Shown here: piece by piece, positions 45,195 to 52,786 of the stretch
How the letters are laid out: each line of letters opens with the position of its first letter
How positions within the stretch are numbered: position 1 is the stretch's first letter
NCBI GenBank assembly: GCA_008180335.1
Contig: VTEF01000001.1
Span: 62,001-126,000 of the forward strand
DNA: 64,000 bases
Reading direction: 5' to 3'
Origin: Priestia megaterium
GTDB taxonomy: Bacteria; Bacillota; Bacilli; Bacillales; Bacillaceae_H
Made by a program: the position numbers and the translations under genes
Notes under the pieces: generated by a model
What the model was told of the DNA's origin: nothing
The model's database searches: none
Seen by the model: the letters and a program-made list of their open reading frames with translations, nothing else

Positions 45195-46103
45195 ATGGCA
45201 AGGAGTAACGAATCTATGCCTAGATCTATGTACGTGAAAGGAAATGATATACGTTACATGTATCCTAAAGAAGCTATTTTATTAAGAGATAAAGGATTAC
45301 TTAAAGATTCGATTCTTTTCTGTGAAAATTATAATAAATGTGGCTGTAGAGCTTTGGTAAGTCCAGTGAATCGAGGAAAGGGATTTTTTAGATTAATACC
45401 AAGCAGTGAAGGGCATTCATCAAACTGTGAATACATGTTAAATATACAGCCAATTGAAACGAGAATTAGAAATGTTCCGAAAGATAAAAAGATCGTTCTT
45501 AAAATTGATAATGAAGACATATTCGCAGGAAGTCCTGGTACAAAAACTAAATCTGACAAGGGGAACGTCCATAAGAATAACACTTCAAAGCTGCCAACTA
45601 CAATCGTTACAAGAACAGTGCCTGGAACACGAAACGAATACATTAGAAATGTAAGTGAATTAATTGATTTATTAAATAGTGATAATACTCAAATTATAGT
45701 AGATGTATTAAAACAATTATATTCTCAAAAAATGTATTACAAGAGAGATCAATATAAGGATTTGTGGGGAAAGAGACCGGATAATACCTTTATGGTAGAA
45801 GGTTTTCTTGATAAAAGGAAACTGCAACTTTTAGATGAAAAAGATTATGTTTATGCGTACTCCGATCCAATAGATAAGCCTGATTCTATACGTCTTATGT
45901 TAGTACATAATGGGCAAGGAAAAGAAAAATTTAAGGCTGTTATAAAAGATTTATTAAAATGGATTGAATCCAGGGATAAGGAGAATAGAAAATTAGCCAT
46001 CATAAAAGGTGAGATAGTTGGTTCTTATGAAGATAGCAATATCTTAATAATCCATGTAAAAGACATAGATATTAAATACAGAAAAAAGGAATACAAAAAA
46101 TGA
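45195..46103 (+). CDS. Orphan protein with a cysteine cluster
   Basis: About 302 residues. Residues about 40-80 contain C-x5-C-x-C ... H-x3-C (CENYNKCGCRAL, EGHSSNCEY), a likely zinc site of the kind seen at the N-terminus of CoiA-like and nuclease-associated proteins. The C-terminus (KLAIIKGEIVGSYEDSNILIIHV) could be a small beta-barrel. Very AT-rich, unlike the upstream genes, which hints at separate acquisition. AAAAAGGAGGCG fixes the start. Function unknown. Confidence 0.6.
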   Translation: MARSNESMPRSMYVKGNDIRYMYPKEAILLRDKGLLKDSILFCENYNKCGCRALVSPVNRGKGFFRLIPSSEGHSSNCEYMLNIQPIETRIRNVPKDKKIVLKIDNEDIFAGSPGTKTKSDKGNVHKNNTSKLPTTIVTRTVPGTRNEYIRNVSELIDLLNSDNTQIIVDVLKQLYSQKMYYKRDQYKDLWGKRPDNTFMVEGFLDKRKLQLLDEKDYVYAYSDPIDKPDSIRLMLVHNGQGKEKFKAVIKDLLKWIESRDKENRKLAIIKGEIVGSYEDSNILIIHVKDIDIKYRKKEYKK

Positions 46104-46125
46104 AGGATATTAGTATCATGTAAAC

Positions 46126-46263
46126 TTAAAGAGATATTGTTTTTTGCCTTACCCATTTTAGATAATCAGAAGCTAGTGATTTTTCTTTTTCGTCGAAAGC
46201 TGTATTCTTGATGCTATAGAACATATCAATTTCACTTTTAGCTTTTATTAAGATTTGATGCAT
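46126..46263 (-). CDS. Small hypothetical protein
   Basis: 45 residues (MHQILIKAKSEIDMFYSIKN...). AGGGG lies six bases ahead of the ATG. A longer in-frame ORF exists but its extra N-terminus is low quality. Helical, unknown; it may be spurious. Confidence 0.35.
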   Translation of the reverse strand: MHQILIKAKSEIDMFYSIKNTAFDEKEKSLASDYLKWVRQKTISL

Positions 46264-46387
46264 TTTTGTACCCCTGCTATTTTTTTTGTAAAAATGTACA
46301 AGTAGTTTTTTAACAAAAAACTTAAGGATAAAAGGAGTATGGTTACTTAAACTATCAAAACGAGATATGTAAAAACTAATTCTAATC

Positions 46388-46474
46388 TGTATCATATGGG
46401 TAGAGTCATATGAGACGAAAGTAAACTATTGCCAATAGTAGGTTTGGTGTGTATCATATAAATGTATCAAAATT
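46388..46474. repeat. TGATACA motif cluster 2, upstream of the serine recombinase
   Basis: TGTATCA occurs at 46388, 46450 and 46463; GTCATATGA is at 46405. Bases 46462-46474 are the exact reverse complement of 40377-40389. Position just ahead of a serine recombinase gene is where resolvase res sites usually are, but an operator role is also possible. Confidence 0.5.
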
Positions 46475-46498
46475 AGGTTTGGAGTAGGAGCGGTGTTT

Positions 46499-47083
46499 AT
46501 GAAATACGGCTATTCTCGAGTTTCTTCTGTTGGTCAAAATTTAGACGCGCAGAATTTAAAGCTGAAAGAATACGGATGTGATAAAATTTATAAAGAAAAA
46601 ATCAGCGGAAGGAACAAGGATAATCGTCCAGAATTTAAGAAACTGCTGGAAGCCGTCAAAGAAGGAGATACAGTAGTCGTTACAAAGCTGGACCGAATGG
46701 CGCGAAGTACAAAAGATGCGCTAGAAGTGATTGAACTTCTGAATGAAAAAAGCGTAGCCCTAGTGGTCCTGAATATGGGCGGTAGCGAACTTGATACTTC
46801 TACGGCAATCGGGAAGTTAATGGTGACAGTGTTGAGCGGTATTGCAGAATTCGAAGCGGATATGATAAAGGAAAGACAGCTGGAAGGTATCCAGCTGGCA
46901 AAGCAACGAGGTGTTTATAAAGGACGACCGAAGAAATATACAGAAAAACACGCCGGTCTGCAGCACGCAATCGAATTATTTAATAAGCGTGATGATAATA
47001 AGAAGACTGTAGATGAAATTTGTAGTATTACAAAGGTTAGCAGGGCAACGCTATATCGAGCATTAAAGGAGGAAGAAGCTTGA
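46499..47083 (+). CDS. Serine recombinase (resolvase/invertase family)
   Basis: About 194 residues. Catalytic Ser is in YSRVSS (residue about 9); the resolvase segments KLDRMARSTKDALE, IGKLMVTVLSGIAEFEADMIKERQLEGI and GVYKGRPKKY follow, with a C-terminal Hin-like helix-turn-helix (EICSITKVSRATLYRAL). Typical length for Tn3/Hin-type enzymes. AGGAG eight bases ahead of ATG. It heads an operon of small genes. Confidence 0.93.
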   Translation: MKYGYSRVSSVGQNLDAQNLKLKEYGCDKIYKEKISGRNKDNRPEFKKLLEAVKEGDTVVVTKLDRMARSTKDALEVIELLNEKSVALVVLNMGGSELDTSTAIGKLMVTVLSGIAEFEADMIKERQLEGIQLAKQRGVYKGRPKKYTEKHAGLQHAIELFNKRDDNKKTVDEICSITKVSRATLYRALKEEEA

Positions 47084-47376
47084 ATATTGAGCAGGCAAGA
47101 AAAGAAATCGAAAGGCTAGGGCGATATATCTGGTTAGTCGAGAATTACGAAGTAAACTCAATGGAAACTGCAGCTATTAAGTTGTACGCAGAAAATCAGA
47201 ATGTTAGTAAAATCGCAGCTGAATTGAATGATCTAGGCTATAAAGTAGGAGGTCGTAAAGTCGCATCTTCTGATGTTTCTGCTATTCTTCAAGAAAAACC
47301 AAAAGACGAACTCCATGAGATTGCGCAGAAGCTGTTTAAAGTAAGTAAAAAGAAAATGACCAGGGCTTTTGGTTAA
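47080..47376 (+). CDS. Helix-turn-helix protein coupled to the recombinase
   Basis: 98 residues. The TTG start overlaps the recombinase stop by four bases, after AAAGGAGG. The middle (NVSKIAAELNDLGYKVGGRKV) resembles the DNA-binding part of recombinases, so it may help in site recognition. Family not recognised. Confidence 0.65.
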   Translation: MNIEQARKEIERLGRYIWLVENYEVNSMETAAIKLYAENQNVSKIAAELNDLGYKVGGRKVASSDVSAILQEKPKDELHEIAQKLFKVSKKKMTRAFG

Positions 47377-47394
47377 AAAAAAGGGGTAGTATAA

Positions 47395-47607
47395 ATGACA
47401 TTTGCACGTGTAAAAGAACTGGAAGCGCAAGTAGAGAAGTTGCAGAAGAATTTAAAAGAGTACGCAGTAGATAGTATAATGATGGAGAAGTACTTACACG
47501 AAAAAGGGCTTTTTGATGATTTCATAAAGATGGCTGAACACGAAATTTTAAATGAACAAGCCGCCATTTTACGGCGTGATTTTAAAGTAGTGGACCAGAA
47601 TGAATAG
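47395..47607 (+). CDS. Small coiled-coil protein
   Basis: 70 residues, a charged helix (VKELEAQVEKLQKNLKEYAVDSIMM in part). AAGGGG upstream; overlaps the next ORF by eight bases. Unknown. Confidence 0.55.
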   Translation: MTFARVKELEAQVEKLQKNLKEYAVDSIMMEKYLHEKGLFDDFIKMAEHEILNEQAAILRRDFKVVDQNE

Positions 47608-47782
47608 CAGTAAAGAGCCTTCTTTCACTAAAAGTCCCTATTTCGTTAATGAGGCTGGAAAATGGCGTATAAAACCAGGCGCTCCTAGAGCATTGGTAAA
47701 GGAGTTTAAAGAGTTTATGGAAAACGACGAAGCCTCAGATGCGGAAGCTGTGCAAAAGTTAAAGCGGGAAAATTTAACATGA
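47600..47782 (+). CDS. Small hypothetical protein
   Basis: 60 residues, hydrophilic (SFTKSPYFVNEAGKWRIKPGAP). It overlaps its upstream neighbour and its stop overlaps the ATG of the decayed gene that follows (ATGA), so this was one translationally coupled operon. Confidence 0.5.
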   Translation: MNSSKEPSFTKSPYFVNEAGKWRIKPGAPRALVKEFKEFMENDEASDAEAVQKLKRENLT

Positions 47783-48072
47783 TTTTCTTATCTGAAAATA
47801 TCAAAAAGACTGGCTGGGCTGTAGGCTTTCGGTTGAAGAGGACGGAAAAGGCTGTATACAAGTCGCTAGGGGCGAAGTGGTGGAGCTGCTGCAGTTAACG
47901 ATTCAAGAATTTTTAGTGCCTGGTTTAGCTTAAACAAGTAGAAAAATTTATAAATTTTTCAATTAAATTAGCATTATTTTACGAGGATACGCATACGCTA
48001 GATGTAAAGCGAAAAGCGTCAGCAAGCTTCTTGGGGCAAATGTCGCCTAAAAAATTTAATAACAAAGGTTAA
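47779..48072 (+). pseudogene. Decayed end of the recombinase operon
   Basis: The ATG at 47779 opens MIFLSENIKKTGWAVGFR; then the sensible frame continues one base back (VEEDGKGCIQVARGEVVELL...) to a stop at 47931, so one base has been lost or a slip is needed. Directly after it, a third frame (47929-48069) encodes LKQVEKFINFSIKLALF... without any start codon, down to a stop and a terminator. Two broken genes, or one twice-broken gene, are implied. Confidence 0.5.
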
Positions 48073-48102
48073 GGTCAGGAGAAGAAATCCTGGTCTTTTT
48101 TT
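48072..48102 (+). terminator. Terminator of the recombinase operon
   Basis: AGGTCAGGA/TCCTGGTCT (two G-T pairs), 7-base loop, TTTTTTT. The stretch 48103-48523 beyond it has no gene that I can support. Confidence 0.85.
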
Positions 48103-48523
48103 CTGTTGAATACGTTTTAACATAAGCTATTAACATTCGTTTTAGGTAAAGTTTTCAATAGTATGAATAGGGTACGGAAAAAAGCTTCGGTAAAGGCTTC
48201 GCATAGCGACAGCTGGAACGACTTACTAAATTTAGTAATATGACTGGCAGACATACTATTATTTACGTCGTTTTAATAGGGAGTATCTTAACAGATATTA
48301 AGAATAAGGGGTGGGGCTGTGATCTTCGATAGTGACCATTAAAAATTTGATTTATTGTAGGTACACTTAAGGAAGACTAAAGGGGCACTTAGTATGAAGT
48401 CTGCACTTAAGGTAATCTTTATACATAAGGAGCAACCCCTGTATCATGAAGGATTATAAAGTACAAAGAAAGCTTGAATATGTTCCCTCATTCTTTACTT
48501 TCTACAGAGAGTAATAGGTTATA

Positions 48524-48691
48524 TTACCCTACTGTATTAGCCCCCTGGTGATCTGTTATGGCGTATGTTAGCTGCTTAATAGCTCTTCTTTGCCATTTCC
48601 CAGCTGTAAAACTTGCCTTTACTCATTCGTAAGCTGTTATCGCTTCTTCGTATCCAGATATTTTATAAAGTTTAAATTCCGAATTTTTCAC
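48524..48691 (-). pseudogene. Remnant of a small phage-type gene
   Basis: On the minus strand, behind AAGGAGG, a frame reads VKNSEFKLYKISGYEEAITAYE, stop, VKASFTAGKWQRRAIKQL..., stop. One in-frame TGA interrupts coding-like sequence, and the start codon is too close to the Shine-Dalgarno. It looks like a degraded gene; evidence is codon texture only. Confidence 0.3.
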
Positions 48692-48770
48692 CTCCTTACA
48701 AAAACTACTATTTTTCTTTTGATGGACATGATATATTTCACTTATTATCAATTAAATGAGGTGTTTAAAA

Positions 48771-49412
48771 ATGGGTGACATCAGTATAAATGAATTACTT
48801 CAAGTAAAACTTACTGAAAGTCAAGAACAAAGATTATCAAAAAACATACAGGAACAACTAAATGAAATTAACAAAAGACTTAAAATCAAACCAATTAAAA
48901 TACTTAATCAACCTGAAGCGAAAGCTTTAAATAAGTCAATACAAGAATTACTCGAGACTAGAAGCAGGTTAGAATCAAAAATTCAATTAATGTTTCCTAA
49001 CGTTAATGCTGAAATAATCGCTAAACTCCTTACACCTCTTCCAATTAACGTTAATAATTACAATATTAATAGGACACTAGATATTCTTTATGCACTTAAT
49101 AAGGAATATTCACCTAATACGGTAGAAACCGATTTAAGTTTTTCTACTATAGATGATGTAAAAGATGAGGACGTTGAAAAAGTGAAAATTGGTGTCTATC
49201 TAGCATGGATACATGCTTTCGTAATGCCTTATGTTATTTTTTTAGTACAGTGGTATGATAGTAATGCGACTGAAAAACAATTAATTGAAATTCAAGATCA
49301 ACTAAACCAAATCATTGAACAATACGAATATGATGAAAATAATAATAAGCCAGACATCGATATTGAATTTCCGCAAAATGTTAATAATATTAAAGATACT
49401 AAGCAGGTTTAA
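48771..49412 (+). CDS. Hypothetical coiled-coil protein with a membrane segment
   Basis: About 213 residues. Two charged helical regions (residues about 10-75) are followed by a hydrophobic stretch near 150-172 (GVYLAWIHAFVMPYVIFLVQW) and an acidic tail. TGAGGTG precedes the ATG. Very AT-rich. Could be a membrane-linked effector or an exclusion protein; unknown. Confidence 0.55.
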   Translation: MGDISINELLQVKLTESQEQRLSKNIQEQLNEINKRLKIKPIKILNQPEAKALNKSIQELLETRSRLESKIQLMFPNVNAEIIAKLLTPLPINVNNYNINRTLDILYALNKEYSPNTVETDLSFSTIDDVKDEDVEKVKIGVYLAWIHAFVMPYVIFLVQWYDSNATEKQLIEIQDQLNQIIEQYEYDENNNKPDIDIEFPQNVNNIKDTKQV

Positions 49413-49708
49413 TACCTACTTTATTCAGTACGGAAATCGAAGTACATACCGCTGTTATGAGGAATAGAACAGTCGGAAAAATTACAGTTTATCCATTATG
49501 TTGGTGATCAAATCATCCCTAAGATAAAGAAGAGAAGGCTTAAACAAGAATTTTCAGGTAAAATCATTACATTCGTCCAGGGATATTTAATTAATTAAGT
49601 CCCACTCAATTTTAGAGCAGGACTATTTCAAATATTAAAATTATCTATTATCATTAAATAATGAAAAACTGCTAAATGTACAACAATTACTTAAGGAGTC
49701 TGAGTACT

Positions 49709-49837
49709 TTGAAACCAACAAATATCACTGTTAATAATCCAAGAAGACCTGAAATTAGAAATGAACCTGGAACTAGAGGACCCCAACCAGGGCATACGCC
49801 TCGAATTGGGACAACTCCGCCTCCTAAAAAGAACTAA
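49709..49837 (+). CDS. Proline/arginine-rich small protein (42 residues)
   Basis: TTG start ten bases after AAGGAG. The product is rich in Pro, Arg, Gly and Asn (NNPRRPEIRNEPGTRG..., ending PPPKKN) and probably disordered. It is convergent with the split DUF6338 gene, one base apart. The clear ribosome binding site and non-random composition support it. The 49413-49708 stretch before it has no other gene. Confidence 0.5.
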   Translation: MKPTNITVNNPRRPEIRNEPGTRGPQPGHTPRIGTTPPPKKN

Positions 49838-49838
49838 C

Positions 49839-50177
49839 TTATCCATTATTTTGTATATATCGTATTAATTTTGTTGTATCTAGGAATTTAATATTGATTC
49901 CTGTATGTGTGTCGTAATATTCCTTTTTCACGACATTTAGCAGTTTTTCATCCTCTGGTAATTCTTTATCAGATTCAAGAAATGCCTTAACAGCAGAGGT
50001 CTCTTCTAATAAGAATTCTCTCCTATTTAAATGAGGAGGGGAGTAACTTTTAATGTATCCTTGAGTTAATATTTCTCCATCTTTTTCAATTATTATTATT
50101 TGATCATCAGTAATTGGATTATTTGGGTTTTCAAATACTTCATCCCATATACTTGAAAACTTTGTTTCTACGGGCAT
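49839..50177 (-). CDS. C-terminal half of a split DUF6338-like protein
   Basis: 112 residues, beginning MPVETKFSSIWDEVFENP and then a beta-rich region with GEILTQGYIKSYS. This looks like the cytoplasmic half of DUF6338 proteins. The codons between the upstream stop and this ATG are in the same frame, and no ribosome binding site is seen, so it probably belongs with 50193-50549 as one gene broken by a TAG. Confidence 0.55.
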   Translation of the reverse strand: MPVETKFSSIWDEVFENPNNPITDDQIIIIEKDGEILTQGYIKSYSPPHLNRREFLLEETSAVKAFLESDKELPEDEKLLNVVKKEYYDTHTGINIKFLDTTKLIRYIQNNG

Positions 50178-50192
50178 GTTTTTAGAATCTCT

Positions 50193-50549
50193 CTATATAT
50201 TCGATATTCTCAAAAATAAAATTTCAATTACGTGCTTTTTTAATTTCGCATACGGATAACAAGCGATCAATGACCAGATAAAATACAAAATGAACAATTT
50301 TAGCTTATAACCATTTAAAAATATTCCATGTAATTCGATTTTACCTATAAAATTAACAATCGGTGTTCTGTAAAGAATTTCATAAACTATTAACCCTATA
50401 AAATAAATAAATGCGCTATCTATAAAGAAATTATATTGTTTAATGTAATCTGAATCTTGCTCTTTAGTTTTTGTATATAATCTTTTCTCAATGTTTCTAA
50501 CCATCAAACCTGGAATTGTAAACAATATTGCAAATAAAATAGCATCCAC
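50193..50549 (-). CDS. N-terminal membrane half of a split DUF6338-like protein
   Basis: 118 residues with three hydrophobic segments (LFAILFTIPGLMV; FIDSAFIYFIGLIVYEIL; LFILYFIWSLIACYPY), including the proline-glycine that DUF6338 proteins have in the first one. GTG start after GAGGTG. It ends in TAG and the same frame continues into the next ORF after five codons. Family assignment is moderate; role unknown, possibly defence or transport. Confidence 0.55.
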   Translation of the reverse strand: MDAILFAILFTIPGLMVRNIEKRLYTKTKEQDSDYIKQYNFFIDSAFIYFIGLIVYEILYRTPIVNFIGKIELHGIFLNGYKLKLFILYFIWSLIACYPYAKLKKHVIEILFLRISNI

Positions 50550-50577
50550 TTAGTTTCACCTCAATTCTTATTGTAAT

Positions 50578-50780
50578 ACAAAGCTCAATAATTAATAAAG
50601 TATAGCACCTGTCCACAAAAATGTTTATAAAAATTCCTCAAAATAAGTGGGGGATAATACATTCTTCTACAGAACATAAATTAAATAAAAACCCTAGAAT
50701 TGTTGATAAATCAACGTTTCTAAGGTTTTTGCAATTGCTCTTTATAAAATGCAGTAGAGGCGTTTTAGAATGCTATTAAT
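50578..50780. repeat. Diverged inner copy of the element's right end
   Basis: Aligns with 52581-52790: shared blocks include AAAGCTC, GC(A/G)CCTG(T/A)CCAC, AAATAAGTG(G/A)GGGA, AATACATT, AAACCCTAGAA, TGTTGATAAATCAACG and TTTATAAA/TTTACAAA. The inner copy keeps one of the two C-rich units in decayed form. Its hairpin 50689-50727 can still terminate minus-strand transcripts. It bounds the SIR2 cassette on the left. Confidence 0.75.
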
Positions 50781-50810
50781 GAACATTAAATTTACAAATA
50801 ATCTAAAATA

Positions 50811-50839
50811 TTGACTTCAAGTGATAGCACTTATATAAT
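50811..50839 (+). promoter_or_regulatory. Near-perfect sigma-A promoter facing the SIR2 3' end
   Basis: TTGACT, 17-base spacer, TATAAT. The spacer region holds ACTTCAAGTGAT (50814-50825), which also occurs at 35328-35339 in the repressor control region. Confidence 0.7.
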
Positions 50840-50845
50840 GGGCAT

Positions 50846-50924
50846 ATAATAATTAAGAAAAACAATAACTCTAAGGAATTCATATTAATTAGAATATGAA
50901 CACTCCTTAGGGTTATTTTATTTG
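50846..50924 (+). ncRNA. Candidate short hairpin RNA convergent with the SIR2 gene
   Basis: A promoter at 50811 reads into a long hairpin: AATAACTCTAAGGA (50864-50877) with TCCTTAGGGTTATT (50904-50917, one G-T), enclosing TTCATATT/AATATGAA (50879/50893), then TTTATTTG. No ORF fits, so the product would be an RNA of about 75 bases. It may simply be a terminator used by both strands, but the dedicated promoter argues for an RNA gene. Confidence 0.5.
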
Positions 50925-52510
50925 TACGTTAAAAAATCATAAATTGAAACAAGTCTTCGAAAATCACTTTTTCTACTACTTGAAAAGGTATCATACTCAA
51001 TAAATTCCTGTTGTAAGAAATTTTTAATGTCATCAATGGGAAGGGATTCAATATTTTTAGTTATCCATAAATATGTTCTCCAGTATACTCCCTTTTTGAT
51101 TAATGGCATATCCTTCATATCACTACAGGCTTGAACATTTTTAAGTGATTTAATCATAACACTATTTAAAAATTTCTCTTTACTGTCATGGTCAGAAATA
51201 TATTTCGAAACTTTAGGGCATTTGGAAATAGAGTCTGCTGTCATTTCTCTTACGTATTTGTAAATAGGTAAAATCCTATTTATTTTAAAGTAAGACAATT
51301 CAAATGTTTCCTCGATTAACCTCTTACTATTAAGGTTTTTATTTTCAAATAGAACATCCTCAAGAACATCTTCAATGGGCCTTAAATTATAACCATATGC
51401 ATCGTTTATATCCTTTATATTACCAACGGCAATTGCGAATTTTTGGTGCTCTCCCGTTAATTTGCTTAAATCGTCAATAAAGATAGTTCTTACATCATCA
51501 GTTTTTGGATTTGTTGAGACTGATTGAACCACTATGTCCTTTACAATTCTTTTAACTTGTTTTACTGTACTAATATTCATTGATGGAGTTAATCGTCCTA
51601 ATCTTGAATACACTTCCTTATAATTATCAGTACTGATCACGGAAATAGGAAATACGGTTTCCTCACCGCTGTAGGATTTCGCCCTAAAAAGAAACTCTTT
51701 TTCAATTAACTCTTGGGTATCTTTACTGAACTCAATTAGATAAAAGTGGTTTTTTAAATTTTCAATTTGTTCGTTGGAAAGGCAACGGACTAAGTCTGTT
51801 AGTATTTGTTGCATGTTGGGATCATTAATTGAGTATCCGATAAAAATTACCGGGTTTTCCGATATAAGAGTTAACAATTTTGCACTAAACAGCTTAGCGT
51901 TTTCCTTGAAATTGTCGTAATCTCCTCTGGAAATAATAATATTATCAGGGTCGGTAATACAACCATGGATTTTATATAATTCCCCCAATTCTACAGAATT
52001 AGGATTGAAAAGTTGAGGTTGACCAATAAAAGTACTCTCATCGGAGAGTGAAAATAAATTTTCAATTAATGTGTCATAATTAGTAGTTATTACAGACATT
52101 ACTTTATTTTTCAAAGATTTAAAAACCTCAATTTCCTCTTCTTTTTCACTTAGTATATCTAATTGCTCAACGATCGTTGCGATGCATTTTCTAAAAGGAT
52201 TTACTCCTTGTTCAACCCAATCAGAGTGTTTTTTCACTAAGTCGCCTTCAAAAAAATAATCATTAAATTCTTCTTCCATTTCTTCAGCGATTATGGCATT
52301 TATCTCTCCGTCACTCAATTTTCGATTTTCCGCTTTATTTTTTATTTTAGATTTAAGAGTAATAAAATCAATTTTTTCCTTCCCGATAAATTCATAAATC
52401 TTTATCAGTAAGTTCTCCCAGTCTGGCGAATCTAAATATCTCCTACTAAAGCCAGAACCAATAAATAAAACAGGGAGCCTATTACCCGTGACTAATTTTT
52501 CAAATGACAT
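50918..52510 (-). CDS. SIR2-family NAD-processing defence protein
   Basis: 530 residues. The N-terminal 250 residues form a SIR2 domain: FIGSGFSRR (nucleotide loop, about 16-24), ITTNYD with the catalytic Asn (about 140-146), YKIHGCITDP with the catalytic His (about 176-185) and FIGYSINDPNM (about 220-230). The remaining 280 residues are helical, with no recognised domain. Stand-alone SIR2 proteins of this size are known or predicted antiphage NADases that deplete NAD after infection. No HerA, TIR or SLOG partner is adjacent. It is carried as cargo near the right end. Confidence 0.85.
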   Translation of the reverse strand: MSFEKLVTGNRLPVLFIGSGFSRRYLDSPDWENLLIKIYEFIGKEKIDFITLKSKIKNKAENRKLSDGEINAIIAEEMEEEFNDYFFEGDLVKKHSDWVEQGVNPFRKCIATIVEQLDILSEKEEEIEVFKSLKNKVMSVITTNYDTLIENLFSLSDESTFIGQPQLFNPNSVELGELYKIHGCITDPDNIIISRGDYDNFKENAKLFSAKLLTLISENPVIFIGYSINDPNMQQILTDLVRCLSNEQIENLKNHFYLIEFSKDTQELIEKEFLFRAKSYSGEETVFPISVISTDNYKEVYSRLGRLTPSMNISTVKQVKRIVKDIVVQSVSTNPKTDDVRTIFIDDLSKLTGEHQKFAIAVGNIKDINDAYGYNLRPIEDVLEDVLFENKNLNSKRLIEETFELSYFKINRILPIYKYVREMTADSISKCPKVSKYISDHDSKEKFLNSVMIKSLKNVQACSDMKDMPLIKKGVYWRTYLWITKNIESLPIDDIKNFLQQEFIEYDTFSSSRKSDFRRLVSIYDFLTYK

Positions 52511-52581
52511 AATACATCACCCACGCTATAATTTTTGTTTAAGTATACAATAATTTTCGAACTATTACGATTTTAATAAAA

Positions 52582-52604
52582 AAAGCTCCACTAAAAAGAG
52601 CTTT
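52582..52604. terminator. Small hairpin in the SIR2 upstream region
   Basis: AAAGCTC/GAGCTTT with a 9-base loop; A-run on one side only, so it may stop minus-strand readthrough from rpsD. Confidence 0.45.
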
Positions 52605-52649
52605 GTGAAATATTCTTATAAGCGCCTGACCACATTTTTATTAAAAATT

Positions 52650-52672
52650 CTCCCCCAAAACCTCCCCCAAAT
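52650..52672. repeat. Right copy of the 23-bp C-rich end repeat
   Basis: Identical to 33453-33475, same orientation, lying about 115 bases inside the right attachment repeat. Confidence 0.6.
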
Positions 52673-52718
52673 AAGTGAGGGAGAATACATTAAACCACAA
52701 AACAACATAATAATAAAA

Positions 52719-52758
52719 AAACCCTAGAAGTGTTGATAAATCAACGTTTCTAGGGTTT
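52719..52758 (-). terminator. Element-supplied terminator of rpsD
   Basis: AAACCCTAGAA/TTCTAGGGTTT enclosing GTTGAT/ATCAAC, followed on the minus strand by TTTTTTTATT. It replaces the native terminator displaced to 33345. Confidence 0.85.
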
Positions 52759-52786
52759 GTGCAAATGCTATTTACAAAGCATTTTA

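Noticed and set aside
45329-45643. 104-codon minus-strand ORF
   Set aside because: Antisense to the cysteine-cluster gene, whose start and ribosome binding site are clear.
50918-52620. Classical Thoeris, DSR or SIR2-HerA system
   Set aside because: The SIR2 protein is 530 residues with no TIR or HerA neighbour and is far shorter than DSR proteins, so no named system can be assigned.
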